Source: Gibbula magus
Taxonomy: Eukaryota > Mollusca > Gastropoda > Trochida > Trochidae
NCBI GenBank assembly: GCA_936450465.1
Contig: OW388291.1
Coordinates: 31,906,656 to 31,970,655 of the forward strand
Reading direction: 5' to 3'
DNA length: 64,000 nucleotides
Shown here: positions 44,125 to 55,151 of the stretch, piece by piece
Numbering within the stretch: the stretch's first letter is position 1
Layout: every line of letters begins with the position of its first letter
The notes under the pieces: model-generated
Seen by the model: the letters and a program-made list of their open reading frames with translations, nothing else
Told to the model about the DNA's origin: nothing
The model's database searches: none
Program-made: the position numbers and the translations under genes

Positions 44125-44250
44125 GTGTGTCATGTTGCTAAATGTGGATTGATAACTGCCAAACAAACAGGTGTGTCATGTTGCTAAATGTGGATTGATA
44201 ACTGCCAAACAAACAGGTGTGTCATATTGCTAAATGTGGATTGATAACTG
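44113..44250 (+). repeat. 46-bp tandem repeat x3 carrying the splice donor of the 44048 exon
   Basis: The unit CCAAACAAACAGGTGTGTCA... repeats with period 46 (ACAG|GTGTGT at 44121, 44167 and 44213). Each unit contains the exon end and GT donor, so there are three possible donors whose use would shift the frame by one base per step. Confidence 0.85.
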
Positions 44251-44631
44251 CCAAACAGTATAGTTAGTCAATCTACAGATATCATGTGTAATCAGCACAT
44301 TGAACAAATCTGCGATCTTTAACAGTAAAGCCAAAATATATCTTCAAGAATCCTTGTTACTGTTCATGACTCCTAAATCTATAAACAGATAGCCGTGCAC
44401 TTTGACTTGAGGAGAGATGTTTTGTTTAACACTTGACCAATAAATGTTAGGTTCTTTTTGTAATTTGAGAGATAGTATATTTTCAGTTGATGACCAAACT
44501 TGGATGAGTTCCTTCGTTATTGAGTTGTGATTCGTGTAAATCCGGCGGCACTGAATTCAGCTACAGTTGTTTAACATTTCAACTAGATAATTATTTCTGA
44601 GTATTTAATAAATATTGTCTTCACCCAACAG

Positions 44632-44893
44632 ACATGGTCTGGAGGCACGTAAGGAGGAGGCACTATCAGACTGGTACTCCCAGGTGATCACGAAGGCGGA
44701 ACTGATCGAGTACTACGATGTAAGTGGATGTTATATCCTGCGACCCTGGTCATACGCCATCTGGGAGGTCATCAAGGACTTCTTTGACTCTGGTATCAAA
44801 GAGCTCGGCGTAGAGAACTGTTACTTCCCGATCTTCGTGTCTCAGGCAGCCCTTGAGAAGGAGAAGACACACATGGAGGCATTCGCTCCAGAG
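44632..44893 (+). CDS. ProRS copy 2 exon 1 (motif 1)
   Basis: [20 protein letters not shown] to THMEAFAPE. Five residue changes from 23104-23365, including Ser to Ala in WSYAIW, which is the more usual residue in the family. Donor GTGAGT. Confidence 0.92.
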
Positions 44894-47800
44894 GTGAGTG
44901 GATTGTAGTATTGTCCTTTCTTGATAATTCCCGACCTCGGTCACCTTGCTATAAGAGCTGTCTAATTTTGAGTGAATTTGTAACCCTTTAATCATGAATG
45001 CATAAATCTTGTATTGTGAACTTATTGTACACAGAAAGACTGAGGGAACTATTAGTTGGTATATGAAAGCTCGGTCAATATTTCTCTCTTTCATTGATCA
45101 AAATTCATTGAAACAGGTTTCTTCCTCCCATTAAACAGTACGCCCAAACTGAAATTCATTGGAACAGCATTTAACAGTTCAGCATGCTTGACCGAAAATT
45201 CAGTGGTACAGGATTTAACAGTTCAGCATGATTGACCCCAAATTCAGTGGTACAGCATTTATCAGCTCCGCTCGCTTGCCCAAAAGTTCACTGGACTCAC
45301 AGACTGCCGATACATGTATTTCTCACCTCTTCTCATGCTGATAGTGAAAGTATCATTCATATTATCAATTCTTTTTCTGCACAGGTTGTGTGGGTTACAA
45401 AATCTGGACAATCAGAACTAGCTGAACCCATCGCACTTCGTCCAACGAGTGAGACCGTCATGTACCCTTCCTACGCAAAGTGGATTAAGTCACATCGAGA
45501 TCTCCCTCTAAAACTCAACCAGTGGTGCAATGCTGTGGTTAGCATTTGACATAATTTGCTAATTTTCTTTGAACTTTGAACATACACAGTTTTACTTGTT
45601 TATGCTAATGAAATGTACAATCAATCTAAGGAATTGTAACTCTTAAAGCACGTAGGCCATCCGTGTATTGTTAGAGGAGGTAACAAATCAATAATACATC
45701 TTTAATACTTACCTTACCTCAGAGGCATCATAAATTCGACCTGTCTACTAACTGACCTACTAACTGCCATTGAATGTGAATCACGAGCTACACACCCAGC
45801 TTCATAATAAATTTTACCACTGTCTGATACAAGTGCAAGGCCATGATCCTAATTCCTTGTGTCCCATTTATGACACCCTGTGTTCATTAACTTCTAATGT
45901 CTCTGTTTGTCATCCACTTCATTTTTGGCTTATTTCAAGATACCTCTGTACTACCGGGTATCTCTCTCAGCTTGTAATTAGAATGCCTTACATCTTTGGA
46001 CGGCTTGCTTGTGGATGACCCCTAATCGTTGTCTTCTCATCTGTTGAGGCAGTGCAGGCACCTCCTGCACCTTTCAAGATGCTCTTGAGGGATGAAAACG
46101 TGTCTTATATGCCTCTAGTGATTTCAATGGTCTTGTCTATGTAACACGTTTTCAACAACGGAGACACCTCTTGTAGTGGATATCAGGGGATGTGTCAGGG
46201 AGCTTTGAATCGCTTATCAACCTCTACAGCGTTTCCAGGTGCCTGATCTGAAACATTTTCTACAGGATGTTCGTCTGTATCTGCCCTCAGCTTCCTCTTT
46301 GATAGATACGGCATCAGGGTGGTGCTCCAGTGAAATCTCAGACGCCTGACACCTTGTCTACTCACGATCGGCTCTTATGTGCCATCTGTGTAGCCTGCTC
46401 CTGCTTGTGGGAATAACGTCATCTTCCTTTGATGTATGGAATGTGGTCTCCGTTCATGATGTTACAGCATGCTCCTCCTTGGGAATTTCCTTGGACAATT
46501 AGCTTCTCTCATGTTCTCTGCTCCGGGGATCAAGTTCAGTGTGTGTTTAGCACTGGCGTTTCAAGCAAATTTATGGGGTATGTGCTATTTTGGCGGCAAA
46601 GGATCCACATATATATGACCACTCTGGACGTTTGGGGTATTACTAATTTCTTACAAGTGTGTCACTTTCTGAGATTTTCTCTCTTCAGTGGGTGCTTCAC
46701 AATTTGTGAGGTGGAAAACTATGTTAGGTTCTCAGACTTCTATCTCCTGTCCTCTCTGATACCGTTCCTGGTGCTACTTACAGTTTCTAGGCACACTGTG
46801 ATGCTGCACTGTCTACACGATGTCTAATGTCTCTACGCTCACTGTCTCTTTGCAAGAATAGTTGAATGGTGCTACGCTGTATCTGTAACTGTTCCTACAA
46901 TGTATTATATCTACACCCTCTGTATCATAGAACAAGACGCTTGGCAGTGGCCAAGAGGACATGACAGTGTTTGCTTAGTAGTTCAAGCATTGTCGGGCCT
47001 TTACGTCACAGATCTAAGGAAATAACCCATGCACTCCATACACGATAAAAGAACACTGAGAGGACGAAAAAGGCGCCCTAATCCAGTGTTGGTTAGTTAA
47101 ACGGCACTCGGTCAGTCCTCAAACCAGTACAAACAATACTGCATCACAGTTGTTTCAGGTGCTTTGTTCCTTCTACACTTCCTTTGACATCTCCTGCAGT
47201 TTGGGGCTTCTTCCTTTTACACCTCATGCACCTCTACTGAGGCCCCCTGCTTTTTGGACACTCTTCTCCTCTGGCTTGAGTGCCTCTGCTGACAACTCCT
47301 GCTTCTTTCTTTGACTTTGTTTTCCTTCTATGTATGAGTGTGTTACCTCTGGTTATAATCAGTGCTCTTTCTATGATTCTGAGCTTGAATGTGGAATATT
47401 CCTTCTCCTGTGGGTAATTTTTTAAACTATCTCATCAAAACTGTTATTGTATTTTGAAAAATTCCTTTGTCAACAGAGATGGAAGATCAGACAACCGCAG
47501 CCATTTTTGCGAACTCGGGAGTTCCTTTGGCAGGAAGGTCACACAGCGTTCGCCCACAAAGATGAGGCGTGTGAGGAGGTGTACGCCATCCTTGAGTTGT
47601 ATGCTCGCGTTTACGAGGAACTGCTTGCTATACCTGTTGTCCGCGGCAGGAAAACGGAGAAGGAGAAGTTTGGTGGAGGAGATTTTACAATCACAGTGGA
47701 GGCGTATATATCGGCCAGCGGCAAAGCTATTCAGGTAATTGTGGATTTGCAAGATCGAGGAAAATAATTTGTTGTCAGACTGTTTATAGAGTAATTAGTA

Positions 47801-50800
47801 AACGATGACATGGGTTACAGTAAACATATCTCATCAGTAGTGTTTAAGCAATATGTTATCATATCCTACTAAGCAAAAACTTGTTATGCCAAGATTGTCC
47901 AAGCTCTTAGTTTGTCTCAGATGGAGGCAGTATGCTGTATAATTGGATCTCGGAGGCCTGTTGAGATGGTTATCACTTGTAAATTTCATGACATTGCTGT
48001 TATGTTGCATTCTGCAAGGTTAGAAAGAAATGTAAATCTAATTTGTTTACTTGTTCCTGTTTCATAGGGTGCCTCATCTCATCACCTTGGACAGAAGTAC
48101 TCCAAGATTTTTGAAATCATGTTTGAGGATCCGGACACAAATGAAAAGAAAAACGTCTTCCAGAACTCTTGGGGTCTGACGACGCGGACCATCGGTGTGA
48201 TGTGTATGGTACACGGAGACAACACCGGTTTGGTGCTGCCACCTAGAGTAGCGAGTGTGCAGGTGAGACCCCGATACTAGAATAATACTTCGCTGGATGT
48301 TGTCATGTAATATCCCTACAGACATTTAATCATACCTCCGCTTTGACGAAGTGTCCACTCGTGTTCCCGGATTCGTTTCACGAGCATAACTTACATACCA
48401 TGAAACTTCAAATATGGAATGGAAGTAATTTGCAGGATGAGGCATGTCCATTGAAGTTGTCATGATTCCTTGATATGATATACTTTTTTATGTGGAGTCA
48501 TTCAAACTATAATTGAAGGCTTGGCTTTTTCATTAAAACAAATTAATGAACCGTTTCTTCATTGGCGGAGCTAAAGATCTAGGTTGTAAGTGCATTAGAC
48601 AAAGCCAAATGTTTGAAAATGTCATTCAAATAATTTCAATTGCTCATTAGCTCATATTTAGTTAAATCATTGCCAGTTTACAAATGTTAATGTCCAGAAC
48701 GACGAGTGAAAATGTGAAAACAAAATGAAAGATACTTAGTATTTAGCGAAAAGCAACGGTCCTATTTCCTAAAGGCACAGAGCTGAGCGTGCCCAAAGTT
48801 GCAACACTGGGTTACAAAGGTTTTGGTTAAGGGGAATTCTTTAGCATTTCGGCTAATAATAAGGGCTAATGCTTTGATAATGTCAATATGTCAGTGACAT
48901 ACCATTCTGACTGGAAAATTTCACAACTCGATGACAAAGGAACTCCACCATTATTGACCACTGGCTAAAGCTAGGCCCTCCCTGGAATCATCTGAGACTT
49001 GATGTAAAGAGTTATTGTTGTATTCCTACAATATATATGTATGACCTCTGTTATTCTATAATTTTGAGAAATGTGTAAGTCTTTTTACCTTTGTCCTCCA
49101 GGTTGTAATCGTCCCATGTGGAGTAACAACGAGTCTGTCGGCCGCTGACGAGAAGAATCTGATGGACAAGTGTGACGAGCTGTGTAAGACCCTGAAGACT
49201 GGAGGAATCCGCGCCAAGGCTGATCTCCGTGACAACTACTCTCCAGGGTGGAAGTTCAACCACTGGGAGCTTAAGGTAGCTTCATGATTAGATAGAGGAT
49301 ATTAAATAGGTGACAATATCACTTCGAAAGAGCGAGGAGTAAATGGAACGGAGTTTGATAAATTTGGAATCCAAATGTCTTGTATATTTCGTTCAGGGAG
49401 TACCAATCCGAGTTGAGCTGGGTCCACGAGACTTGAAGCAGAACCAATTTGTGGCTGTGCGGAGAGACAACGGAGCCAAAATTATCATGAATAACGATGA
49501 TATCGCCATTCAACTCAACGCCATGCTCAACACAATCCAGGACGCATTGTACGCAAAGTGAGTCAAAATCTGCATGTTTACATTGTGATTAAGGACCAGT
49601 TCATTAATGAAGTCAATTTATTAGAGGAAATGGGTCTACCTTTGCCATTGACCCTCGAATAGATCCCAACAATAAAAATCAAGTGATCTCTAGTGGGCCA
49701 GTTCACAAATGGCGACAAGTCTGGCTGAAACAGTATGCATACCAAACATGACCGACAACCGTCTCTACAGTTCTTCTGTCAAGTTCTCAACCTGTCAGTT
49801 AGCGGCCATGCAGACCCCATCCAAGGATATGCCAGCAACAATTCAAAGGATTGCATATAACCCGTCAGCCATCCGGTCTACAAACGTACAACTGGACATT
49901 TCCTCCAGAAACCAGAGAACAGTGGTGGATTAAGATGATGTGTTGGACACTACAACAACTTACAACAAATGCTGGAAGTCCTTAAGCGAAACAGTCCGTG
50001 CCTATGATAATCGGATTTAAGACTATGACCATCCTTGGTGATAGTGGAAAGAGGGCGCGACCATAGTCAGTCACCACAGAAAAGCTATCCTCTCCCCCTG
50101 TGCTCTTCCAATCAAGGTAAGCGGGGAGGAGGGGGGGGGGGGGGGGGGGCTTCATCAGTCACCCCTCATGATTTTGCTTATGCTGGTCTTCTCAAGACAC
50201 TATACAAGGGGCTGACACTCTCACAACAATGATCAGAAGGCCAACCAGTGCCAGAATCAATATCCTGCCAAAACCGAAGGATCATCTGGTATCAAAGCAA
50301 CCTTATAATAGTTATATGTTACCTGAGACTAGAAGACCAGAGAACTCAGAGTTCGTCAGATGAAGAAAACGTGGCTGCCATGTGTGATCAAAGCCTTCTC
50401 CATTGCTATGGTCGTGGGTGGGAGAGGGGGAGAGGGGGGGGAGAGGAGGGAGGTTTAGGATGATTTAATTACCTCCAGTCGAACAGCATGACTTGCCCTT
50501 CGCGACATACACATAGCCACGCCACCCAAGGTAGACGAGCCTATGTATAAACAAACTATATGTAGCTTGCTTCTATGTGCTAGACATGACCATATAAGGT
50601 GTCACTTTACTTTGCAAGATGCCTTTCTCAAAATGTGCTTCTAGTAAAACCCATAGAGTGTCCATCCTCACTAATTTCTGTTGATCAAGCTCCAGGTTTT
50701 GCTTTCTCAAACAACGCTCTATTAAAACACCATAGGGTATTGAGAATGGAAGATGTGCTCCTCTTTGACATTGTCATTATTACTTTTTTCACGTTATTAA

Positions 50801-51994
50801 GTTTGGGGCTAAATATTTCTACCTTCCAAATGGTATTGTAGACAAAAGATAAACAACATACATAAACAATGCCTGTTACTTGCTGTACATAGCATAGCGT
50901 CTTCCTGATTACCTGCCTGTATCTTTACTTCCGGGTTCAGTAAAACCAAGGTTTACATTAAAGATGTGTTTGTTGTTGTGATCACGGAAGCTTTTCCAAT
51001 GTCAAGAAAGTCATGTTAACATACCTTTATTACAGTATATAACTACGAAATTTAAGATCTATGACATTCCTAGTTAAAATAAATTATTTTAGATAATTTC
51101 CTTCTGGCGACATCATTAGTTGATTGTTTTCCCCATAAATTCCCATGCTAGTTCTCAGTTCATTCACCCCGAGATATGCATCCTTGTTCCAGAGCGAAGG
51201 TAGATCTCGACACACACCTGGCGGTGTCACATGACTGGACAGATTTCTGTAACTGCCTCGACCAGAAGAAGATCATCCAGGCTCCCTTCTGTGGAGAAAT
51301 CGAGTGTGAGGACAAGATCAAGAAGGACAGTGCAAGGTGAGTGTTCGGCTTGTAGGGTGTTGTGTAAAGAATTATCTTCCACAGTTCATCTGCAATTTTC
51401 TCCTTAACTCAAGTCATTTTTGCCACGCAACCTCAGCTCCAATGTATGTACAAGGTCATGTAGATATATGTACAAATGTGTAAACATTTAACTGCACACG
51501 TTGTTTTATTCCCTGTATACCAAGATAAGCCCATGTCTGATTAAAACGCTAGTTACAAAATACTGGAATGCGGTGGATTCCTATCCAGGGGTTCTGACAA
51601 CACTCCATAATCATAGTCTCATGTTTTGATACTAGTTCAGTTAGCCTACCACAGGAAGCAACTATTTCGGTACTTACAGTGGGGACAATTTACATTTGAG
51701 TATTTTGTAAATTCAAAGTAACGATCCAGTACCTATGACATTTGGCACTTATTAATTCTGCAGGTGAACGGCCAATGGAAATAATGTATTTTAAGAACTT
51801 GTTGATTGTGCTGATGAGTTGACTGTGCTGTTTGCAGGGACGTGGTGGTGGAGGAAGGGGCACCTGCTATGGGAGCCAAGGGTCTCTGTATACCCTTCAA
51901 ACAACCCCAGGAGCTCGCCAAGGGGGCCAAGTGCATCCACCCAGACTGTGGCAAACCTGCCAAGTACTACACACTGTTCGGAAGAAGTTATTAG
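44632..51994 (+). CDS. Second prolyl-tRNA synthetase module (duplicate of EPRS 3' half), 8 intact exons
   Basis: Exons 44632-44893, 45385-45537, 47477-47734, 48068-48262, 49102-49275, 49397-49557, 51193-51336 and 51838-51994 reproduce exons o-v of EPRS base for base in length and phase. All have GT/AG borders and an open frame ending FGRSY-TAG. By my count 33 of about 500 residues differ from copy 1. Motif 1, RPTSE, GLVLPPR and the four zinc cysteines (PFC, ECED, KC, DC) are kept. Introns are alignable in part, so this is a DNA-level tandem duplication, not a retrocopy and not two alleles. It could be a stand-alone ProRS starting near 44 kb, or an alternative 3' module joined from the phase-2 donor at 21943. 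Intactness argues for selection. Confidence 0.88.
45155..45286 (+). repeat. 44-bp tandem repeat x3 in copy-2 intron
   Basis: Units starting TTCATTGG / TTCAGTGG at 45155, 45199 and 45243. Copy 1 has a single corresponding unit near 23850, so the expansion followed the duplication. Confidence 0.8.
45385..45537 (+). CDS. ProRS copy 2 exon 2 (RPTSE)
   Basis: [46 protein letters not shown]. Three changes, one next to motif 2 (IAI to IAL). The donor is GTTAGC, weaker than GTAAGT in copy 1. Confidence 0.9.
45538..47476 (+). other. Copy-2 intron with unrecognised insertion
   Basis: About 1.9 kb. The flanks resemble the copy-1 intron only near the exons. The C/T-rich interior (about 45700-47400) has an open frame at 46429-46827 with no recognisable domain. 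I see no terminal repeats and can assign nothing. Confidence 0.5.
47477..47734 (+). CDS. ProRS copy 2 exon 3 (motif 2 loop, diverged)
   Basis: [20 protein letters not shown] replaces RWEFKH..., four clustered changes in a block that is nearly invariant between copy 1 and human. FAGGDFTTT becomes FGGGDFTIT and SGRAIQ becomes SGKAIQ. The Arg of RW and TREFLW are retained. Donor GTAATT. Confidence 0.92.
48068..48262 (+). CDS. ProRS copy 2 exon 4 (motif 3)
   Basis: [20 protein letters not shown] to [12 protein letters not shown]. Thr to Ser before SHHLG, plus five other changes; motif 3 is intact. Donor GTGAGA. Confidence 0.93.
48263..49101 (+). other. Copy-2 intron, ancestral form without the mobile-element stack
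   Basis: Shares blocks with the copy-1 intron (TGGAATGGAAGTAAT..., GATG..TGTCCATTGAA, TTTTTATGTGGAG). In copy 1 these blocks are interrupted by the 3-kb stack at 26988-30115. Nothing else seen. Confidence 0.6.
49102..49275 (+). CDS. ProRS copy 2 exon 5 (anticodon domain)
   Basis: Encodes the same 58 residues as 30270-30443. Only about four synonymous base changes, and the following intron is also very similar. Confidence 0.94.
49397..49557 (+). CDS. ProRS copy 2 exon 6 (anticodon domain)
   Basis: [20 protein letters not shown], then [20 protein letters not shown]. Nine changes clustered in the second half. Phase 2 end before GTGAGT. Confidence 0.93.
49558..51192 (+). other. Copy-2 intron with G-rich tracts, no gene seen
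   Basis: Much longer than the 115-bp copy-1 intron. Contains a G run at 50129-50150 and another G-rich patch near 50420-50460. Open frames here (for example 49709-49933) match nothing I know. Confidence 0.5.
51193..51336 (+). CDS. ProRS copy 2 exon 7 (zinc tail, part 1)
   Basis: [30 protein letters not shown]. Two changes; both zinc cysteines are kept. Donor GTGAGT. Confidence 0.94.
51838..51994 (+). CDS. ProRS copy 2 exon 8 (last exon)
   Basis: [40 protein letters not shown], Tyr and TAG. One change from copy 1. Confidence 0.95.
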
Positions 51995-52170
51995 ATTGTA
52001 TCAACAAGAGATACTTCTTTGAATAAAAGACATGTTATATAACTGCATCTGGCGATTCTTAAACTGCAGTAGTCCTTTTTGACTAGGATGACATCTCCTT
52101 GCCTTGGGCAAAAGCAATCTCTGGCAGTTGCTGCTGGTGTCACAATTAGTGGTGTCGTCATCTACTGGAA
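51995..52170 (+). promoter_or_regulatory. ProRS copy 2 3' UTR, AATAAA at 52022-52027
   Basis: AATAAA begins 28 bases after the stop. Homology to the copy-1 3' UTR continues to about 52110 (blocks such as GATTCTTA..CAGTAGTCCTT), beyond which I see none. That fixes the right limit of the duplication. Confidence 0.5.
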
Positions 52171-52389
52171 AGGTGCTCTGCTCGATGCACATGCAAATAC
52201 CAAAGGTCTATCACTTACCAGACACAGATATTTTGGCCACATTTTATTCAGAAAATGCTTCCTACAGCAAGGTTAAGGTCACACGTTCAAAGGTATTGAT
52301 CTCAGAATGTTGAATGCGAAACATATGTTAAGTAAACTGTTTGAAAGGCATTCTAGAAGTAATAGAAAGACAATGATATTTTATGGATG

Positions 52390-52470
52390 ATCAACTTCTT
52401 TATTTCACAATATCAACGTTTCGGTATAGAACCTTATAACGTTATCATGCTTGATATATTACAGATGGGA
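52390..52470 (+). repeat. ATCAACTTCTTTATT..ACGTTTCGG repeat fragment
   Basis: ATCAACTTCTTTATTTCACA..CAACGTTTCGGTAT..ACGTTATCATGC, as at 13597. Confidence 0.5.
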
Positions 52471-53049
52471 CGTATAACACTACAGCTAGTTTTAAATGGT
52501 TTTTGATTTACACCTTGCTACACCTTTCGAGGCGAACCGACGGACTGTGCCACAACATGAACCACCTTGTTTACCGACGATTTGAGAATTTCTTAATATT
52601 TTACGAGTGCTTCAATTGTTTAAACAATTTTATATTTACTGGACAAATTAGTTTGTGCTATAAGAGGCCCGAGTTTGAATCCAACCAATGATTCAGTATG
52701 GTTGTCTATTGAATTGTTCTATATGCTTATGGAAGATTTCTGGATAACAATTCTAAATGAGGTGGCTTTCAAGCAAAAGTATGTTACTAACAAGAGGAAA
52801 TAATAAGTATTGCAAACTGTTTTTGTCTGTATTTTGTACTCACAATCTTCCTGATGGAGCCAGCAAAATTTCACAAAAAAGAAGTTATCTTGGCTTTGTT
52901 CAGTGCTTCAAAATTATGTACAAATATTTCATAAATGGTGGTGCCAGGCTTTATCGTAATACATAGGCCTACAGTTATGTAAAAGAATTGTATAGGTTGG
53001 AAGTCAGTTTCCAGTTTCTATGGAAATAGAGGTCAATGTTCAACAATAG

Positions 53050-53235
53050 CAAAGTAGTTCGAGTGTTTGACTTGGGAATCATGCAGTTGGTGGTTCTAGT
53101 ACAGGGGGTTGGCAACTTTTGCAGCATTGCACTCAAACCTTACTGCATGTTGATGTTCCCTACAACAGACGGTTGCCGAGCTGTGGCAGGATTCTGACCC
53201 CAAACCTCTTGATCCAAAGACGAAAGTGCTAAGCA
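53050..53235 (-). mobile_element. SINE fragment (partly reversed)
   Basis: CAGGATTCTGACCCCAAACC..TTGATCCAAAG..GTGCTAAGCAC is a diverged reverse complement of the SINE head at 9768. The left part resembles its body. Confidence 0.45.
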
Positions 53236-53334
53236 CTGTTCTATAAATCAATTCTTCACAGGAGACAGTGTCACAAAATAAATTGTCAAACCCATTTCAG
53301 GTTTAACTTCAGTTCGACCCAGTGATAGTTGGAG

Positions 53335-53500
53335 CAAAGTGGTGTAGCGGTCAGCAAGCTTGCCTCTCCGACAAAGGCCTGGGTTCGAATCCTGGTTGAG
53401 ATGCCAAAAATTTAGGATCTGGTTCTCATTGTTATCCCTGGATGGCACTTTAATCAACATTGCACTCAGTTCACCCAGGTGTTTAAATGTGTATCTGTAG
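53335..53500 (+). mobile_element. tRNA-derived SINE, second family
   Basis: GTGGTGTAGCGGTCAGCAAG (A-box-like) and CTGGGTTCGAATCCTGG (B box) 30 bases later, then a non-tRNA body. Mutated stems rule out a working tRNA. Confidence 0.6.
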
Positions 53501-53712
53501 TCCCAATGATTGCTCAGTAGAAGCACCGAAGGTAAAATTCCTTCAGGGTATTAATGTAACACCAGTCAGCAGTGCTTACACTGGACATCTCTTATTAGGC
53601 ATTGAAATGTACATTAATCGTAGTCAATTGAATGGTATGCAAAATGTACCTTTTCCATTAATCATATGCTCTAAGCGCTGCACAGGTCCAATAAGTATGG
53701 TAAAGGGGAAGA

Positions 53713-53774
53713 GTGAGTGAGTGAGTTATTGTTTAACGCCGCTTCGGCAGTATTGCAGCCATTAGCGGCGAGTG
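53713..53774 (-). mobile_element. Mini-retroposon, reverse orientation, 10-bp target duplication
   Basis: GTGAGTGAGTGAGTTATTG..CGCTTCGGCAGTATTGC..TTAGCGGCG flanked by AAGGGGAAGA at 53703-53712 and 53775-53784. Confidence 0.8.
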
Positions 53775-54344
53775 AAGGGGAAGAAATGGTTAAGTCTTCT
53801 ACTCATGTCAAACGTCATTCCAGACAGTAACAGCAGACTGGTTTAGATGCCATTCCACTTTACACAATGTCAGTCAAGGATGCAATTTCATGTGCATCAA
53901 TTTTGTTATTCTCTTGCTCGAACATACATTTATCATTTCAATGAAATCATTTGTTTTCTCCTCCAATGATCAATTGTGTGACAAGTCTCTCCCAATAGAG
54001 GTTACTTGTAAAGAAATGATTTGAGGAATGAGTAGAGAGAATGGTAAATGGTTATGAGGGAAGAAAGCTATCGTGAGATCTGGTAAAACTCAAGCAAGTT
54101 TAACTTTTCACATGGGCTGCATTACAGCTAAGTATGTTGCAGTGGTGTTCCTAGGTGACCAGCTTAGGGAGCCATTTTGGAAAATTATTAGCAGACGTGA
54201 CCCTTTGCAATGGTAAAAATATCCTAATGCCTTAAATTTTGAAGGGACAATAAGCCGAAAGGGTGGGTAAATATCACCAGGAACCCCTGTAGGAATAACA
54301 CTGCTGTTGCTCTCTGATTTATGAGAAACCAGTTCTAAACAGAC

Positions 54345-54396
54345 TGAGTTATTGTTTAACGCCACTTTGGCAATATTGCAGCCATTAGCGGCGATC
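54345..54396 (-). mobile_element. Mini-retroposon, reverse orientation, diverged
   Basis: GAGTTATTGTTTAACGCCAC..GCAGCCATTAGCGGCGA. The tail is short and no clear target duplication is visible. Confidence 0.65.
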
Positions 54397-55024
54397 TAAA
54401 TATAGAGACTGATATAATCAACAATAAGTGATGTTTTCATTGATAATTTCATTTTTCATTGTGTATATTCTACATAAATGCAAATTGGCAATTTTCCCTC
54501 GACATACATTTCAATCCTCACAATGCCTTCAAAATGTGTATGTGGACTCACTGGGTCAACTTTGAAGAGCGATGCTAATTAACAAAAGCACTGGGCAGTG
54601 GTTGAAAGATAGATAACTTGAATAAACCAATTTTACTTCAAAATAGTTACTAAAACGACCCGCTACTACTGTAACCAACTAACCATACAATTCTATTAGA
54701 ATCAAAATGAAATTCACCAACCCATATAGCCCAATTAAACATCCAATTATCCAATGTGTGCATTATTTTCCTGATCTTTTCGCAATGATAAATTCTGTTC
54801 AGGATTACTAAAGAGAAAAAATGTCATGAAAATACTACCAGTTTGCTTAAAAGTGGAGCTAAACGCCAAAGAGCATGAATCATGTTCTGGAGTAGGTAAA
54901 AGTTTCGTCATAGTTTCATCTCATTAATTTTTAAGTAAAATTAGTAAATTCAAGTTTATCTAGTTTGCACACTGAAGATGTCTGGGATTTTCTGATTGCT
55001 TCCTTAAATAATTCAACAACATGT

Positions 55025-55151
55025 TTTGAAGACGATGACTTTTAATTCACAGTAGCTGCAATACACATGGTTCAGTGTTTTGATACAATGTACACAAATC
55101 TTGGAGTCGCCATGGGTCAAAAAGCCATCACATCTTCACTTCCTAGTCCAA
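55025..55151 (-). CDS. RPS29: RPS29 exon 3: Leu-Asp-stop and 3' UTR
   Basis: Acceptor CTTTCAG, then TTG GAC TAG (55151-55143); the coding part is only nine bases. The 3' UTR carries ATTAAA at 55046-55041, a common variant poly(A) signal. The lower boundary is estimated from that signal. Confidence 0.85.

Larger units (their letters stand above)
52171..55024. other. Intergenic between EPRS locus and RPS29
   Basis: No gene found. Holds SINE pieces and two mini-retroposons listed separately; the remainder is unassigned A/T-rich DNA. Confidence 0.6.

Noticed and set aside
46429..46827. 132-residue open frame in copy-2 intron
   Set aside because: No recognisable domain, C/T-rich composition, no splice or promoter support; probably chance within an unclassified insertion.
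49709..49933. 74-residue open frame in copy-2 intron
   Set aside because: Not similar to anything known to me and absent from the copy-1 intron.
44632..51994. Copy 2 as an uncollapsed allele of copy 1
   Set aside because: Introns differ greatly in length and content, the WHEP exons decayed only in one copy, and the protein differs by about 7%; too much for alleles.
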